Shown here: one piece after another, positions 12,415 through 23,960 of the stretch
Numbering within the stretch: position 1 is the stretch's first letter
Layout: each line of letters starts with the position of its first letter
Assembly: GCA_036852015.1 (NCBI GenBank)
Contig: JAANDG010000007.1
Coordinates: forward strand, 372,001 to 436,000
Length of the DNA: 64,000 nt
Source: Pelodera strongyloides
Lineage: Eukaryota > Nematoda > Chromadorea > Rhabditida > Rhabditidae
Direction of reading: 5' to 3'
Notes under the pieces: model-generated
What the model was told of the DNA's origin: nothing
What the model saw: the letters and a program-made list of their open reading frames with translations, nothing else
Database searches by the model: none
Translations under genes and position numbers: made by a program

Positions 12415-13775
12415 AAACTGTCAGTGTGTGCGGCGGGACTAATATAGACCTATTTATAAATCAGAAAATGAATTTTTGTAGCAATTGATCAAGCAGACAT
12501 TGTTTGAGACTTTACACTGCCTGCATATTGTTATTCGCTTTTCATATTGGCTGATTGTTGTGCTCCTTTAATGCACTAGTGCATTCCTATTCTCTGCTAC
12601 TTTGCTTCTTTGTTGACTTACAATTATGCATAATAAAGATACAATACTCCCAGTGAATGGTGTTTTTACTAATCCAATCAAGTCACTACTTCCACGTATT
12701 GTTTAGGAATGTTTCCAGATTATACATAAGAACCTAAACATTTCGTAGTATGTAGCAGTATTTGTTGTTCATATAAAAATAGACCCATACATAGTAGGAA
12801 CGAATGGATAATTGAAAAGGAATCAAGTAAAACACACGGCTGAAATTGAAGAATACTACACTACTAAAGTAAGTACAATACCCGACTGAGAAATACACCT
12901 ACCACCTTACATTTCTATGTGTTAAACTCACACGGTAGTTGATTTATTTAGCTTATTATGGCCTCTCCAAGTTTGCGATTCGCACTTGCGAAAATGACAA
13001 ATGCCTGTCCATGTTCAAGCCATTTTACAGGATGTCAAATGCCTACCGTAACCCATGAGAATAATAATGCGTTTGACGTGGTCCTGCAGCGAAAGGACAT
13101 CTATTTGAAATAGATCCGTACTATTTTGAAATCGAACTGTACTAGGTTGAAAATCGTTGCGGGACCATGAGTTTACATTGACTCGAAAATGGACCGGTAT
13201 TTGACCTTTTCGCATGTGCGAATCGCATACATGGATAGGCCATAACCAAAACATAATCCTTAGTTTTTTTTGTATAAATCCAGACAGAGTTCCATTGTTT
13301 GATCGTTATGTAACGTAAGCTGCTGTTTTTTTAATTGGATTGTGCGCTTCTTTAAACAACTAAAAACAAACTTTTCCTTTATTTATTTTTGGATGTAAAG
13401 TAAGGAAGTAGCCCTCGAATACATACGTAATAAATACTCCTACTACAAAATGTCTGCTTTTTGCGTATAAGCTGGAAACAATGCTAAACAATAAGAAACA
13501 CAATGAGTTGACCGGATTAGTAAACACATTCAATGGGTGTATTTTTACTATGCGTATTTGTAAGTCAACTGAGCAAAGTAGCAGAGAATACGAATGCACT
13601 AGCGCATTAAATAAGCACAAAAATGAGCTAACATGAAAAGCGAATAACAATACGTAAGCAGTGTAAAGTCTCAAACAATGTCTGCTTGATCAATTGCTAC
13701 AAAAACTGTATTTTGTGATTTATAAATAGTATTCCACTGCATTAGTAGACTTCCAGACCCACACACTTACGGACT
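12415..13775. mobile_element. Long-TIR DNA element, about 1.36 kb, with nested MITE
   Basis: The left arm (about 12415-12725) and right arm (about 13465-13775) are imperfect reverse complements of about 300 bp. Shared landmarks are CAATTGATCAAGCAGACATT, GAGACTTTACACTGC and AATGCACTAGTGCATT. No transposase is visible. The 104-codon minus-strand frame at 13360-13674 lies almost wholly in the right arm and is probably not a gene. A second foldback sits in the centre. Confidence 0.75.
12956..13245. repeat. Foldback nested in the long-TIR element
   Basis: Inverted ends TTATGGCCT...GCGATTCGCAC and GTGCGAATCGC...GGCCATAA pair over about 65 bases with scattered mismatches. The position inside 12415-13775 indicates insertion into the older element. 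Confidence 0.75.
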
Positions 13776-13853
13776 TTTTTTCTCAGTGTATGCGTAAAAT
13801 ACGTGGGGGATGCAGGGGATAGTATTTCTTAACTTTGTATAAGTTGGACAGTG

Positions 13854-14038
13854 TTTAAAGCGAAATACCGGCCGGGTTTTGAAATGCATTGCGTACACCT
13901 CCTTTCTTATGCAGCTTATACAACTGAGCAAAAATTAGAATAGAAACTAGACCCCGATTAGACCCCACTCTGCATAAATGCATAGGAATGCAAGCACTTG
14001 AGATGCGTTTCAAAAACCGGCTGGTATTTTGCTTTAAA
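13854..14038. repeat. Foldback family A copy
   Basis: Runs 'tttaaagcgaaataccggcc' to 'aaaaccggctggtattttgc' followed by tttaaa. Its right end overlaps the TTTAAAGG start of the next element. Confidence 0.85.
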
Positions 14039-15014
14039 GGATCGCAGTCACTCCAAAATTGCTTCGAGTTTACTTCTACTTAGTAAAGAATAAAGAAAAA
14101 TACTTTACCAAAACCGAATAATTTGAATTCCAACTCAGGGGGTGAACAAGTAGAAAAGTAGTTCTACTAAACTACCACGGGTTTATGAAACGTGTAGTGA
14201 TACGCCTTGTTGCAACTATGCGTTGCAACTATAAGAATACCTAGAATTATCTAAGAAACGTATTCTAGAGCATCATTATTACTAGTGTCTAGTATGTAGT
14301 TGTTTACACAAATAACAGGAAGTAACGACTTTGTTAGACTGCTAGTGTAAGTATAAATACTCTCGGTTAGGGCTAGAGAGTGTGGCAGCAACTGGCAACG
14401 ACTTGCAGCAAGGCCTCTGAGCTCTGGTTTAGCTAGCGGCCCATCACGGCTCGGTACCGGTTAATACCCTAAGGTTGGCAGCGTTACCCATAGCCTACGG
14501 TCTGACAGAGCCGGAAAGTCTGATCACGGTTTAGTAGAACCGTCCAAAACTACGTTCCCCTTCGATCCGCAGTGGTCGTTGGACTTCGAGTGGACGTCAG
14601 TGGTGGTGTTCGCCAGTGTCGCAGCCCCCGGCATCGAAAGAGGTCTAGCAGCGAGCCTGTGTGCAGCTAGCATCATGCACTCAAACCCAGTCTTACCGTT
14701 GTCAAATAAATAGATTTCGCCGTTACTGTTGTTGTCACCGTACGCGCTTCTATGAAGTTCGTTTACGCCTGCAGGCCCTTGCACTGTATGTAAATATAAT
14801 ATGCAGATACTTTCCAAAATAATTTGCATACTCCCGATCGGGAAGCAGCTGTATGAACACGTTTCGTGATCATGCGGTAGTTAATTAGAACTACTTTCTA
14901 CTTGTTCACTCCCTGAGTTGGAATTCAAATTATTCGGTTTTGGTAAAGTATTTGTCTCTATTCTTTACTAAATACAAGTAAACTTTGATTTTGTAGTGAC
15001 TGCGATCCTTTAAA
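14033..15014. mobile_element. Long-TIR element (982 bp) containing an LTR-like insert
   Basis: The ends TTTAAAGGATCGCAGTCACT and AGTGACTGCGATCCTTTAAA continue as imperfect inverted arms of about 135 bp (14033-14170 and 14880-15014). Both arms contain the GAATTCCAACTCAGGG sequence or its complement. Most of the interior is a diverged LTR rather than transposase. Confidence 0.8.
14208..14740 (+). repeat. Diverged solo LTR related to the element at 9736
   Basis: It begins TGTTGCAACTATGCG. It shares ordered blocks with the 550-bp LTR: AACGTATTC...TAGAG, GGTTGGCAG, CGGTCTGACAGAGCCG, AGTCTG.TCACGGTTTA, and CCCCGGCATC with AAAGAGGTCT and CAGCGAGCC. No second LTR or TSD was found, so this looks like an old solo LTR. 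The 3' boundary is approximate. Confidence 0.65.
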
Positions 15015-15284
15015 TGGAAAAGTCCACGAGAAAAAAGTTTTACTCAATTACTTGCACACAATGTCCGAAATAAATGAAACCGAAAACCTAAATTCGTAGA
15101 GTTAACCGGCGAACTCTTCGGCAGGTACATACGGTAATAATTCGAATGACCATTCTTTCTCTACTCAGTAATGATTAAACGAATGAAGATCATTCCTACG
15201 ATTATAACAAAGCGCGAATACGGTACTACGGTAGAGTATGTTGTCTTCAGTCTTTTAAGTGTGTCCTATATAACAATCAGATCT

Positions 15285-15425
15285 ATAACCCTAGCCCGTA
15301 GTCGTCCAGCATTTGTCATCTGGAACTCGTCGCCCAGTGCGGAACCTCTGCGGTACATGTCATAAACAATCTTTGAAACTGTATTTCTACCATTGAATAA
15401 AGGTGCACGCTCTTGATGCGTAAAA
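15285..15425 (+). repeat. SINE body and tail
   Basis: Matches the 30150-30395 copy over 'tttgtcatctggaactcgtc', 'gaacctctgcgg' and the terminal 'gaataaaggtgcacgctctt'. The tRNA-like head is absent, as in 5'-truncated retroposition. Confidence 0.7.
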
Positions 15426-15429
15426 TATG

Positions 15430-16440
15430 CATTTATTATAATTTATGCAGTCTCAATTATGTTATCGTGGACTCAAATTAGTACTATTTTATTACAGTAA
15501 GGTGAAACATTGCTCATTTCTCTTCTCCTGAAGTCACTTAACATGTGTAGCTGTTCATGCTGTTTTCCGCAAGTGCAGACAAAAAAAAACACCCAAAAAA
15601 AGCGCAACGGTTTAGCATGTGGGCGCGCATGGACTTGTTTTGCTTACATTGGCCTATTGTTTTAAATCTCGGGTATTATAAGTGTACGTGTAGCGTGAGT
15701 CTCTTTCCGTCGCCTTTAAACCCATCAACTTACGGTAATGATAGATTAGCTTCGGATATAGTTAAAGGATCCGGGGTCACACCCTGGGGCACTGCAGGAT
15801 TAATAATGAAGTAAAAGCTACGAAATTAGCTTCTGATGACTGTGAAAACAGATATTATTTTTTTGAGGACATGAGCCTCTTAAAAAGAAAGAAACAAAAA
15901 CCTTTATTTCGTAGTGGGTTTGTCAGTTTTCTGAAAGGTTGTCAAAAGTGCAAAGAATGGCAACGGAGCATGTACGCCGCAACCAAGTGGGAAGCGGAGG
16001 GTAAAAACTTTCGCACACCATTGCGTGAGCCGCGCGAACTAATTTTACGGCGGCTTAACCGAAAACGTTCCGCAATAGTTTGCAGACATTCTGAACTCAT
16101 GGAATCTACCACTTTTTACCAATATTTTCAATCCGACCATCAGCAAGCACCTGTATAACTCCCGGTTTTCACGCTCAAGCGAAACTGATTCAAAGATACA
16201 CTGTACGCAAATCAATACAGGAGTTTATATAATATTCTCAATTGAGTTATCAGCCAAGACCAAACTTTAGTTACAGTGTATTAAACAGCGAGCAACAGAC
16301 CTTTCACGAGGGCGACGCATACGCCCTGTTTGTCACCGGTGAGTGCGGAGTTTTCGCTAACAATTATTTCGGTTTGTGATACGTTTTTGATGAAGTTTAC
16401 ATACCGCCGAACTTGGCATACCTAATATTGGAAACGGAGG
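15430..16440. other. Intergenic, no gene seen
   Basis: A 95-codon open frame (15871-16158, +) has many basic residues and a 'KGCQKCKEW' stretch. There is no recognisable domain, and I would not call it a gene. Confidence 0.35.
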
Positions 16441-16449
16441 TGGTTCGTC

Positions 16450-16630
16450 AGTACATAGGAAGTGGGTGAACCCGTTTGGTCAGTTTGGTGGCCGTCAACT
16501 TTTTTGTCCGTTTGGTGACCACTTCTTGACCTTCTTTTTTTTAGTGAAAACCCTTAGTGACGGGCCAGCGACGGTTTTCTGTGGTTTCGGCAATTATTCC
16601 GTTTTCCTGTCTGTTGACCCTCCAAATTCA
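16450..16630. repeat. Foldback family B copy
   Basis: Contains 'acataggaagtgggtgaac', 'tttggtgacc' and 'cgttttcctgtc' in the family order. Degenerate. Confidence 0.6.
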
Positions 16631-17495
16631 CGCGTATATTCTAATTCCGGTGGTGTTTTGCTGGTGAGCTCGCCGGCGGGCGTAGGCTATGATATCAATG
16701 GCGATTAATCACTTGAAGTGCAGTTCTGCTAACACATTAAATCACTAATTTACCAATCCGTGCCGTAGCAAACAACCAAGTCACCAGTGTTCGCAAACTT
16801 TATACTCTGTGTATCCTATATGCGCATTTCCGCTCAAGGCGCAGACTGACTTAAATATTTAGATCTTGATTTAAAAGTTACCTTAAAAGACTACATGGTC
16901 GATTAGAAACATTAACTTTTCGGATATCTGCTTCTAAAATATTTATCACAGATTCCAGTCAAGACGTCTTCTGAAGCAGATGGTAAATTGCTTGACGTCT
17001 TCGGCGTAAAGTTTACTTTAGCGAACTTTAATGTTTCATAGTTTTCTATACCACGGATCAAACGCACAAAAACATCACTTATCTTATTAACAAGTGAATA
17101 ACACCGTATGCGAATGATTGAAATCTTTTAGTACGACAACAAGAGCTAATGATTAGCTCTTTGCACGAGCCTGATGATGTTTAAACGTTTAAGCCTGCTT
17201 TTTTAATGTATTTTGAAAAACAATCCAGCAAAAATAGGTTCTGATTGAATGCTATTATCATAAGATAAGGTTTCTCGTGAGGGTGTATGTAGCGACCAAG
17301 AAACAATATATGATAATAACAGGTGTAATAATATTTTGGTCTGTGCACGCTTGAACTTGTAGTTTAATTGGACATTTGACATTTGAAATGAATATTGAAT
17401 ATTGAATATTTATTATACTCATTAAAAAGAGCGAGTGAAATGAGTTTGACGGCACCCTAGCCGAATGGTAATATTGTTTTACCTTGACAGGTAGC

Positions 17496-17543
17496 TGCTG
17501 GTGTACTCGATGTGTTTCAAAAACCGGCAGGTATGTCGCTCTA
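17496..17543. repeat. Foldback family A, right-end fragment
   Basis: The 'ggtgtactcgatgtgtttca' and 'aaaaccggcaggtatgtcgc' wording corresponds to the right end of family A. Confidence 0.65.
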
Positions 17544-17586
17544 AGATCTGCGGGGGTCCCGTGCCTGAAATACACGGTTTCCAAGG

Positions 17587-17765
17587 GTTTTTTTTTGTTT
17601 CTAGAGGTTGAGCACTTTTCCTCCGGAACCGGGTTTGCTACCTAGGTACTCCGATGAGAGGGCTAAAAGGCTTGATATTCGTGGGGTAGGAGTCGAACCG
17701 CAGCAGTACGTGCGCTGCTCGAGACGGCGCCTTTGTCCACTGCGCCACCTTACGTGCCACCGAAT
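17587..17765 (-). repeat. tRNA-derived SINE (about 180 bp)
   Basis: The minus strand starts with a tRNA-like head: A box TGGCGCAGTGG, an anticodon-arm-like region, and B box GGTTCGACTCC. A roughly 90-base body follows, then an A-rich tail (AAACAAAAAAAAACCC). T-stem and acceptor pairing are broken, so it is not a functional tRNA. Confidence 0.65.
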
Positions 17766-18540
17766 ACCTAAACGAATGCATTGAAAAGTGGTTTCTTTGG
17801 CTTTGGAATGACACCGATGTTTGAAGCTTAAAGTTTAGTCCAAATTATCACGTGCCATATCGCTTTAAACCAACGAAAGAGGTTTAAAAATGTCTCACAT
17901 GGTGACTACTTGTGAACAATTCTGTAATCCAATAAAGATTTTCTAATAAAATTACCATAATCCACATGTTTATATGTCTGACCGTATGGCTGATCTTTTT
18001 TCTAATCTAGTTAAAAATGGAAACATAGTAGTGTAGATTCTACACTAATGCGCACAAAGCCAAGCTATTATCTAAAGACTTCCAAGCAGAAACGGTTTAG
18101 AAGGTCTTAACTATTTCAAAGGCAAACAGAAGCAGCCTAAAAACCGTCGTCTAGTTGATTGGCAAAAGGATTTCAACAAAAATTCTTGTTCTACCTATAC
18201 CTAAATTGCGAAAAAAACCAGACATTTATTCTCTGGGCTAGAGAAGTTAACAATGTACTGATCAAAACTGTTTCTTTGGGGCATAGAGCTTGGAAAGTTG
18301 ACGGCGGTAAATATGTATTGCACAGTTACATACGGGAACATTTACATTGTTGCCATGAAGCACCAAAACTCTTTTCGCTAAGTTAAGTGGAAGTACAAGT
18401 GAAGCAGAAAAGTGTATGTAAGTAAATGATTTGCGCAGTTTACAGCATCTCCTGCATTATTTTTCTTTCAAATCGGCTTCACTGATTGGCCACCGGGCGG
18501 CTTAACGTTGGCCATGTTGTATTTATGTGCAAGACCCAGT
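17766..18540. other. Intergenic, no gene seen
   Basis: A 75-codon open frame at 18159-18386 (+) shows no recognisable family, and no splice context was found. Confidence 0.35.
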
Positions 18541-18545
18541 ACTCC

Positions 18546-18692
18546 GCTCAAAGCGAAATACCGCCCGGGGTCTGAATCACATCGAATACACCAGATTATA
18601 GAATAAAAAATCGAGCTATATTCGAGCAACTTTGCATGAATACGTAGGAATTCAGCTGTCCACGATTTAAAAAACCGGCCGGTATTCGGTTG
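18546..18692. repeat. Foldback family A copy
   Basis: Runs from 'caaagcgaaataccgcccgg' to 'aaaaccggccggtattcggt', with internal 'aataaaaaatcgagct'. It is in the reverse relative order to most copies. Confidence 0.8.
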
Positions 18693-18710
18693 ATAATACA
18701 GGCCTCGGGG

Positions 18711-18876
18711 TGCGAAATACCGGCCGGTTTTTGACAGTGTGGACAACTGAATTTCTACGTAGTTATGATAATTTGCTCGAATTTACTCGATGTTTTATTC
18801 TAATTTATGACCAGTTTGCATAAGCACAAGAATGCTGGTCACGTGTTTCAAAAACCGGCAGGTATTTCGCTTTAAA
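18711..18876. repeat. Foldback family A copy
   Basis: Runs from 'tgcgaaataccggccggttt' to 'aaaaccggcaggtatttcgc' then tttaaa. It lies 18 bp from the previous copy. Confidence 0.85.
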
Positions 18877-18932
18877 CAATTCTGAGCAGCAGTGTAGATG
18901 ACGAGTTGCTTATCATCATAACTCATAATTGC

Positions 18933-19034
18933 TAAAACCATACAGTTCCTAGCATAGCTTTCCAAAAGCTCCAAAAGCTTTCCAAAAGCAAAAGTTAAAA
19001 CCATACAGTTCCTAGCATAGCTTTCCAGAAGCTC
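18933..19034. repeat. 63-bp tandem duplication
   Basis: 'taaaaccatacagttcctag' starts at 18933 and again at 18996, with 'catagctttcca.aagctc' following in both. Confidence 0.8.
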
Positions 19035-19440
19035 ATTATGCATCAATAAATACAAAAATTAAGATAATACGTTTCCCCAAATATCGCGAATATCCGGATA
19101 ATTCGATCAGGCTAATTGTTATTGTCTGATAAGATACGATAATTGTCTGTGTCGTCGTCCGTTTTTCTGTGAATCAGATGACTAATAGTAAGCAATTTGT
19201 CACAGTATTATTTTCTCTAGAACCAGGATAATTTAATTTGTTGAAATGCGATTTATTTAGCTTGTGAATGATGGGATGATTACCGGAATTTCCCTATGAA
19301 ACATATTTCCTTTGTTTAATTCATCATAATTACAGAGTTAGTTGATTCCCCATGAATTCAAACTCTAATTGATTATCTGGAGGAAGATAGCCTGTAGTCT
19401 GTAATCGCAACAGTATCTACTGTTTTTTCTAAAGAAAGAG

Positions 19441-19624
19441 TTTAAAGCGAAATACCGGCCGGTTTTTGAAACGCATCGAGTACTCCCTGCCTTCCTATGC
19501 TTCATATGCAAAAGAGCATAAATTTGAATAAAAAATGGACCCCAATAGACCCCTTTTAGCATAACTGCATAAGAATGCGGATATTTGAGATGCGTTTCAA
19601 AAACCGGCTGGTATTTCACTTTAA
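19441..19624. repeat. Foldback family A copy
   Basis: Well preserved, from 'tttaaagcgaaataccggcc' to 'aaaaccggctggtatttcac', with ends TTTAAAG and CTTTAA. Confidence 0.85.
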
Positions 19625-19625
19625 T

Positions 19626-21085
19626 GTAAAATGTGTAATAGAGTGGTCAAGTCATTCATACATACAGATAATCAGGTGCAAAAAAAAAACAAAAACTGTG
19701 TGCGACGCGCCATCTCTATGTTTCCAGTTGGCACACAATTGGCGCACCTGGTAGACTGACGTGTATCGTGTATTGCGAGGCGATGGCGGCAATTTCATTC
19801 TTGAAGTGATCAACATTTTTGGAGTGAGTCAGCTGCAAGAACTCGCCGTCTAATCATTAATTTACTCACATCAGTAAATCACAAACTTGGCGACTGTTAA
19901 ACAATAAGTGAAACGTAAAAGAGATAGATTATTTATTTATAGACGCCACTTGAATCATGGACCGTAGACTCATGATTTCCATATTTTTTACAATTTCACA
20001 GCAGTGGACCGGTAGTTCCATGAGAACTTTTTATTTATTTATTTATTTACATTTATTTATTTATTTATACACCAAAAGGAGTGCACTTTTGCTTCTTTAT
20101 GCCACCCGTCATAGACTCCTTTCTTACAATTTTTAATTCTGGTGAAATAGTATTTCCTTGGGAACTTTTGCGTGCGATAGTTCGTCTGTCATGTCCTTGT
20201 CCCACTAAAAGGTTAAAGTGATGATTGGGGAAGATAGTGAAAGGTGGAAGGATATTTATGTAACAATAAAAATAAAAATAAAAATAAGAATAAAAATAGA
20301 TAAAAATAAGTACGGGGGTTTCCAAAAATGGCGGACATAGTTTACCGTATTTAAGTGTGCATTCTACTCGTCGACATGCTTTCCGGTAATCTTTTCACTT
20401 TTGCACTATACCTTTGCTCAGACAGAAATACGATCTAGACACTGATAAACCCGATCTCACTTACCGTAATCAGAGTTGTAGATCTGCAACCACAGTGTAA
20501 CTCTTCCCTTTTTGATTGATGATTGCTCTTTTGGCAGCCGCCATTGGGGTTCTCAACTTTCGACTTTTTAATACTTTAGCACTAAAACTTGAAAAATCAA
20601 AATTTCAGAAATAGCAGCCGAGTTCGACAAAGTATGTAGATTTCCGGCAGGTACAGAGTACTTTAACTTCACAAGAAAGTTCCACAGCAGGTTCTCTAAC
20701 TAGTGGGAAAACTTGACTGTGCGTATTGGCATTGTGAGTAATGAAGTGAAGAAGGTGGTTCTGAGATCGAAGTTTCAAAACGCAACGCTATAAAAGTCTA
20801 CCGGTGCAAGATTCATCAGCGTATCAAGCTCCCCGCGGTAACAGAGCTCCCTTGCTAGTATGTAGTGAGCTCGGGCAAACTTTCCATAGCATCGCAAATT
20901 CATAAACATATCCACAACCAATAAAGCTTTCTTACTGTTGTGTACCATAAGTGACCCTGACCCGCGCCTACTTTTTGCTCTGTTTTTCTATTATTGTCGT
21001 CTGCCCAGCCATGTTTTTGTCCCATTCCGTTATGAATGCAATAAATCTAGGCAGAACTGAAATTGAAATAAAATCACCAGACTGG
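19626..21085. other. Intergenic, no gene seen
   Basis: Contains a (TTTA)n microsatellite at about 20030-20070 and an (AAAATA)n-like tract at about 20260-20310. I could not support any exon. Confidence 0.4.
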
Positions 21086-21088
21086 AGG

Positions 21089-21333
21089 TTAAAGCAGTGC
21101 GGCACGTGGTTTGTGAAACCATTGCTGGGCAACTACGGTCCTATTTCCTATTGTCCTATATTGTGTATTCTACATAGTTGTGTGTCATTATGTGCCGGAA
21201 AGTCACCGAAATCATGGAAATGCAGTTTAGCCATAAATTGTATTCCACCATGTGCCGGAAATGCACAGAAATCTTGATATAATACTTGGAAATACATTAC
21301 CCGTTCCAAAACCACGTGCCATGCGGCTTTAAT
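21089..21333. repeat. Foldback family C (CACGTGGTTTGTGAAA)
   Basis: Starts 'ttaaagcagtgcggcacgtg' and ends 'accacgtgccatgcggcttt' aa. Two internal 'atgtgccggaaa.tcac' motifs. Related copies are at 36926, 46281 and 50904. Confidence 0.75.
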
Positions 21334-21649
21334 TGGAACAAAGCTCAAAATGACTCATTGTCACGTCATTGAAATTCAGTATTCCAGTGCGCACAAAACA
21401 GAAAACAGGCCCTGGAATATCATGTGGCTTTTTGATTTACAGATCCGCGGGAGATTTATGAGATCTGGAGAGTAAGATTTAAAGTTTTTTCTTTCGTCAC
21501 ATGTGTAAGGTCAGGGTTATTGGGAAAACAGCAAAAACAAAATTCTTTGGAAAATTGCCACCTAAATGGTACTGTGAAAATAGAAGATAAATACATTAAG
21601 TGTTTACACATGCTAACTGTTCCAAAAAAATATTAGACTTATGACGTTT

Positions 21650-21765
21650 GTGAATTGTTCCGCAGAGGACCAGAGCAGCGTAGGCAGCGAGTTCCAGATG
21701 ACAAATTTCACGACATCTTTGGGATATAGTTCCCACCCCGGGCGGTTGTTTCAAAATATTCAAAT
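21650..21765 (-). repeat. SINE body copy
   Basis: Reverse-strand match to the SINE family, containing 'gttccgcagagg', 'cgagttccagatgacaaatt' and 'ccccgggcggttgtttcaaa'. Confidence 0.65.
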
Positions 21766-22155
21766 TTCCTGAAAGAACCTAACATTAGCTTTATATGTAG
21801 CGTTCCCGAGTGCAATTCTGTCTCAATAAATCCTCAGCTCTTGTCCAATTTATCGTATTTTCTCGTAAAAAAGAGATAAATGTTGCGATGTCGATATCAT
21901 TCACGATGACATATATCCCAATCGGTAAAACGGCTTGGCAGACGCGAAAAAAATTTCAAAAAATCTTTTCGATTTTTGTTTTCTTCAAGATCTCGGCGCC
22001 TGTCCGAGCGAGTTCGCTGGCTAGTTCGCTCTCTGTTGAAACAGTGCCAATGTAGTGGATTGGAGATAAGATTTATGGATCGAGAAATTTGAGAAACAGT
22101 TTCCTGCCAAGAATTTGCCTTCGTCGAAATGAATGTGAAAACGTTTCAATACTGA

Positions 22156-22338
22156 TTTAAAGCGAAATACCGGCCGGATTATGAAACTCATGGCGGGCAA
22201 CCGAATTATTGCGTACCTATGCTAAGTTACTCGAATATAGCTCTATTTTTTATTACAATTTATGTTCATTTGCATAAGCTGCATAAGAATGCTGGTGTGC
22301 TCGATGTGTTTCAAAATCCGGCCGGTACTTTGCTTCAA
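22156..22338. repeat. Foldback family A copy
   Basis: Runs from 'tttaaagcgaaataccggcc' to 'tttcaaaatccggccggtac', ending 'tttgcttcaaa'. Confidence 0.85.
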
Positions 22339-22429
22339 ATGTAATGTAAACTATGTAGTCTCATTGAAAGAGTGGAGTGGAGCCGCGAGACAATGATATG
22401 GTATGGAATAAAATGTAAACAGTAAACAA

Positions 22430-22520
22430 CATCCTATGTATCCTACGTAAATTTGGTGCCTGAAGCTTCGGACGGGCACCAAAAATTGTATAGGATATGC
22501 GTATCATGTATGCAAATTTC
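22430..22520. repeat. Partial TATGTATCC foldback
   Basis: Contains ATCCTATGTATCCTACG and TTGGTGCC...GGGCACCAA arms like the element at 4527, but is shortened. Confidence 0.65.
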
Positions 22521-22659
22521 CCAATACAGTTAAAATACTACTTTACAACCTGGAACACGTCCGCGTCACTTAATCTGTTCAGGATATCTGCGCTAGAATC
22601 ACACACATATTTGCATAATTTTGTAGCAGCACCGGACCTTCTGAACCACCTGGAGCGTT

Positions 22660-22842
22660 CTTAAAGCGAAATATCGGCCGGTTTTTGAAACGCATCGTGG
22701 ATAACTGCATTCTTACGTATTTATGCTAATTGTTTCGAATTTAGATCGATTTTTTACACTAACATATGCTCATTTGCATATGACGCACAAGAATGTTGGT
22801 ACACTCGATGCGTTTCAAAAACCGGCAGGAATTTCGTCTTAA
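22660..22842. repeat. Foldback family A copy
   Basis: Runs from 'cttaaagcgaaatatcggcc' to 'aaaaccggcaggaatttcgt'. Full length, slightly diverged. Confidence 0.85.
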
Positions 22843-23374
22843 TTTACCACTGATTATTTAATTGTTTACGTATTCACCAACAAAACATTAACGGTTCGGC
22901 GTAGATACAATTTCACAATTTCCGGAGCGTTTAATGTTACGCAATCGTTATGACATGGTAACACTTTTCATTGTTAAACGATCATCACCTTGACCCTCTC
23001 TCTCTATTTTGACTGGGATTTAGGGAAAGACAGCTGATCTAAATGACCCACTTATGCGAATATTTTTGAATTTTTCGCCCATAAAAACGGGACAATAACC
23101 TTCCGGAATGGGCAAACAGATATACGTGATTGTTTGGTATTTGTACTTTGTAGTGGTACTTTGTTGTCGAAGCTATGAACTTTGTAGTTTGTAGTAAAAG
23201 GATGTACTTTGTACTTTGTAGTGTGGGGTTGCTGGACCAGCGTGTTGCAAGGCTTGTACTTAATTAGATATAGGATTGAAAAACAACCAGGCTCATGACT
23301 CTATGACTAAAACCCTTAATAAATGAATCCGAACCTGCGTATTCTATGGCTAGGTTCAGCTTCAGAAAACCAGA

Positions 23375-23530
23375 GACCGGATCCACCAACGAACTCTCAC
23401 CCAGGGTGAGAGTTAGATATATTTTGGGTGACGATTTAACCCTCAGGTGAGAGTTGGACCTGATTTGGTGACAGTTAGAGCTATTCCAGGTGAGAGTTCA
23501 CCTTGCTATATTTTGCGATCCACAAACATT
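23375..23530. repeat. Foldback-like repeat with GGTGAGAGTT motif
   Basis: GGTGAGAGTT occurs at about 23403, 23450 and 23490, bracketed by 'ggatccaccaacgaactctc' and 'gtgagagttcacc'. It may be a member of family D (see 30889). Confidence 0.45.
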
Positions 23531-23829
23531 TTGGATATATATGTCAATGTGTTGGACGTATGTGAATTCGGCCTCAGGTTCGGGCACAATCGAGTGCGAG
23601 AAGTTTGCTAACTTCGCTTCACTAACATCATAAAGGGATCCAGCTGGGCTTCACAACCGTTAGTTTTGGCACTTCCACCATATGCCGATTGAGCCAAACC
23701 GTAGTTTGTGCTTGCACTAATAACAAGTGCACTGACCACTCACTAGAATCAAGGTTACTAAGGATTTCACGCGATTATGAGGTATTAATCAAAACAGTGT
23801 TTGTCTTTCTCTCCCCATTATTATTCACA

Positions 23830-23960
23830 GAAGAAGCCGGCGCGCAGGAGCGGCGACCGGCGCACCTTGGTACGCCCGATCGGCGGCCCAACTTTCACCG
23901 CGCGCCGTGGCGCCCGGTACCACGCCCGCGCGGAGCGCGGAGCGAAAGATAGCGCAAGAC
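23830..23960. other. Short GC-rich island
   Basis: About 130 bp of very GC-rich sequence (GGCGCGC, CGGCGGCCC, CGCGCGCCG, GGCGCCCGGTACC) in AT-rich surroundings. It is open in several frames, as expected for GC-rich DNA. No domain was recognised. Smaller GC-rich patches lie at 24895-24985 and 29735-29795. Confidence 0.5.

Noticed and set aside
13360..13674. 104-codon minus-strand frame as a transposase or membrane protein
   Set aside because: It falls almost wholly in the right inverted arm of the 12415-13775 element, and the matching left arm does not preserve it.
17686..17765. Functional tRNA gene on the minus strand
   Set aside because: A and B boxes are good, but T-stem and acceptor-stem pairing fail and an A-rich tail follows. 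It is better explained as a SINE.
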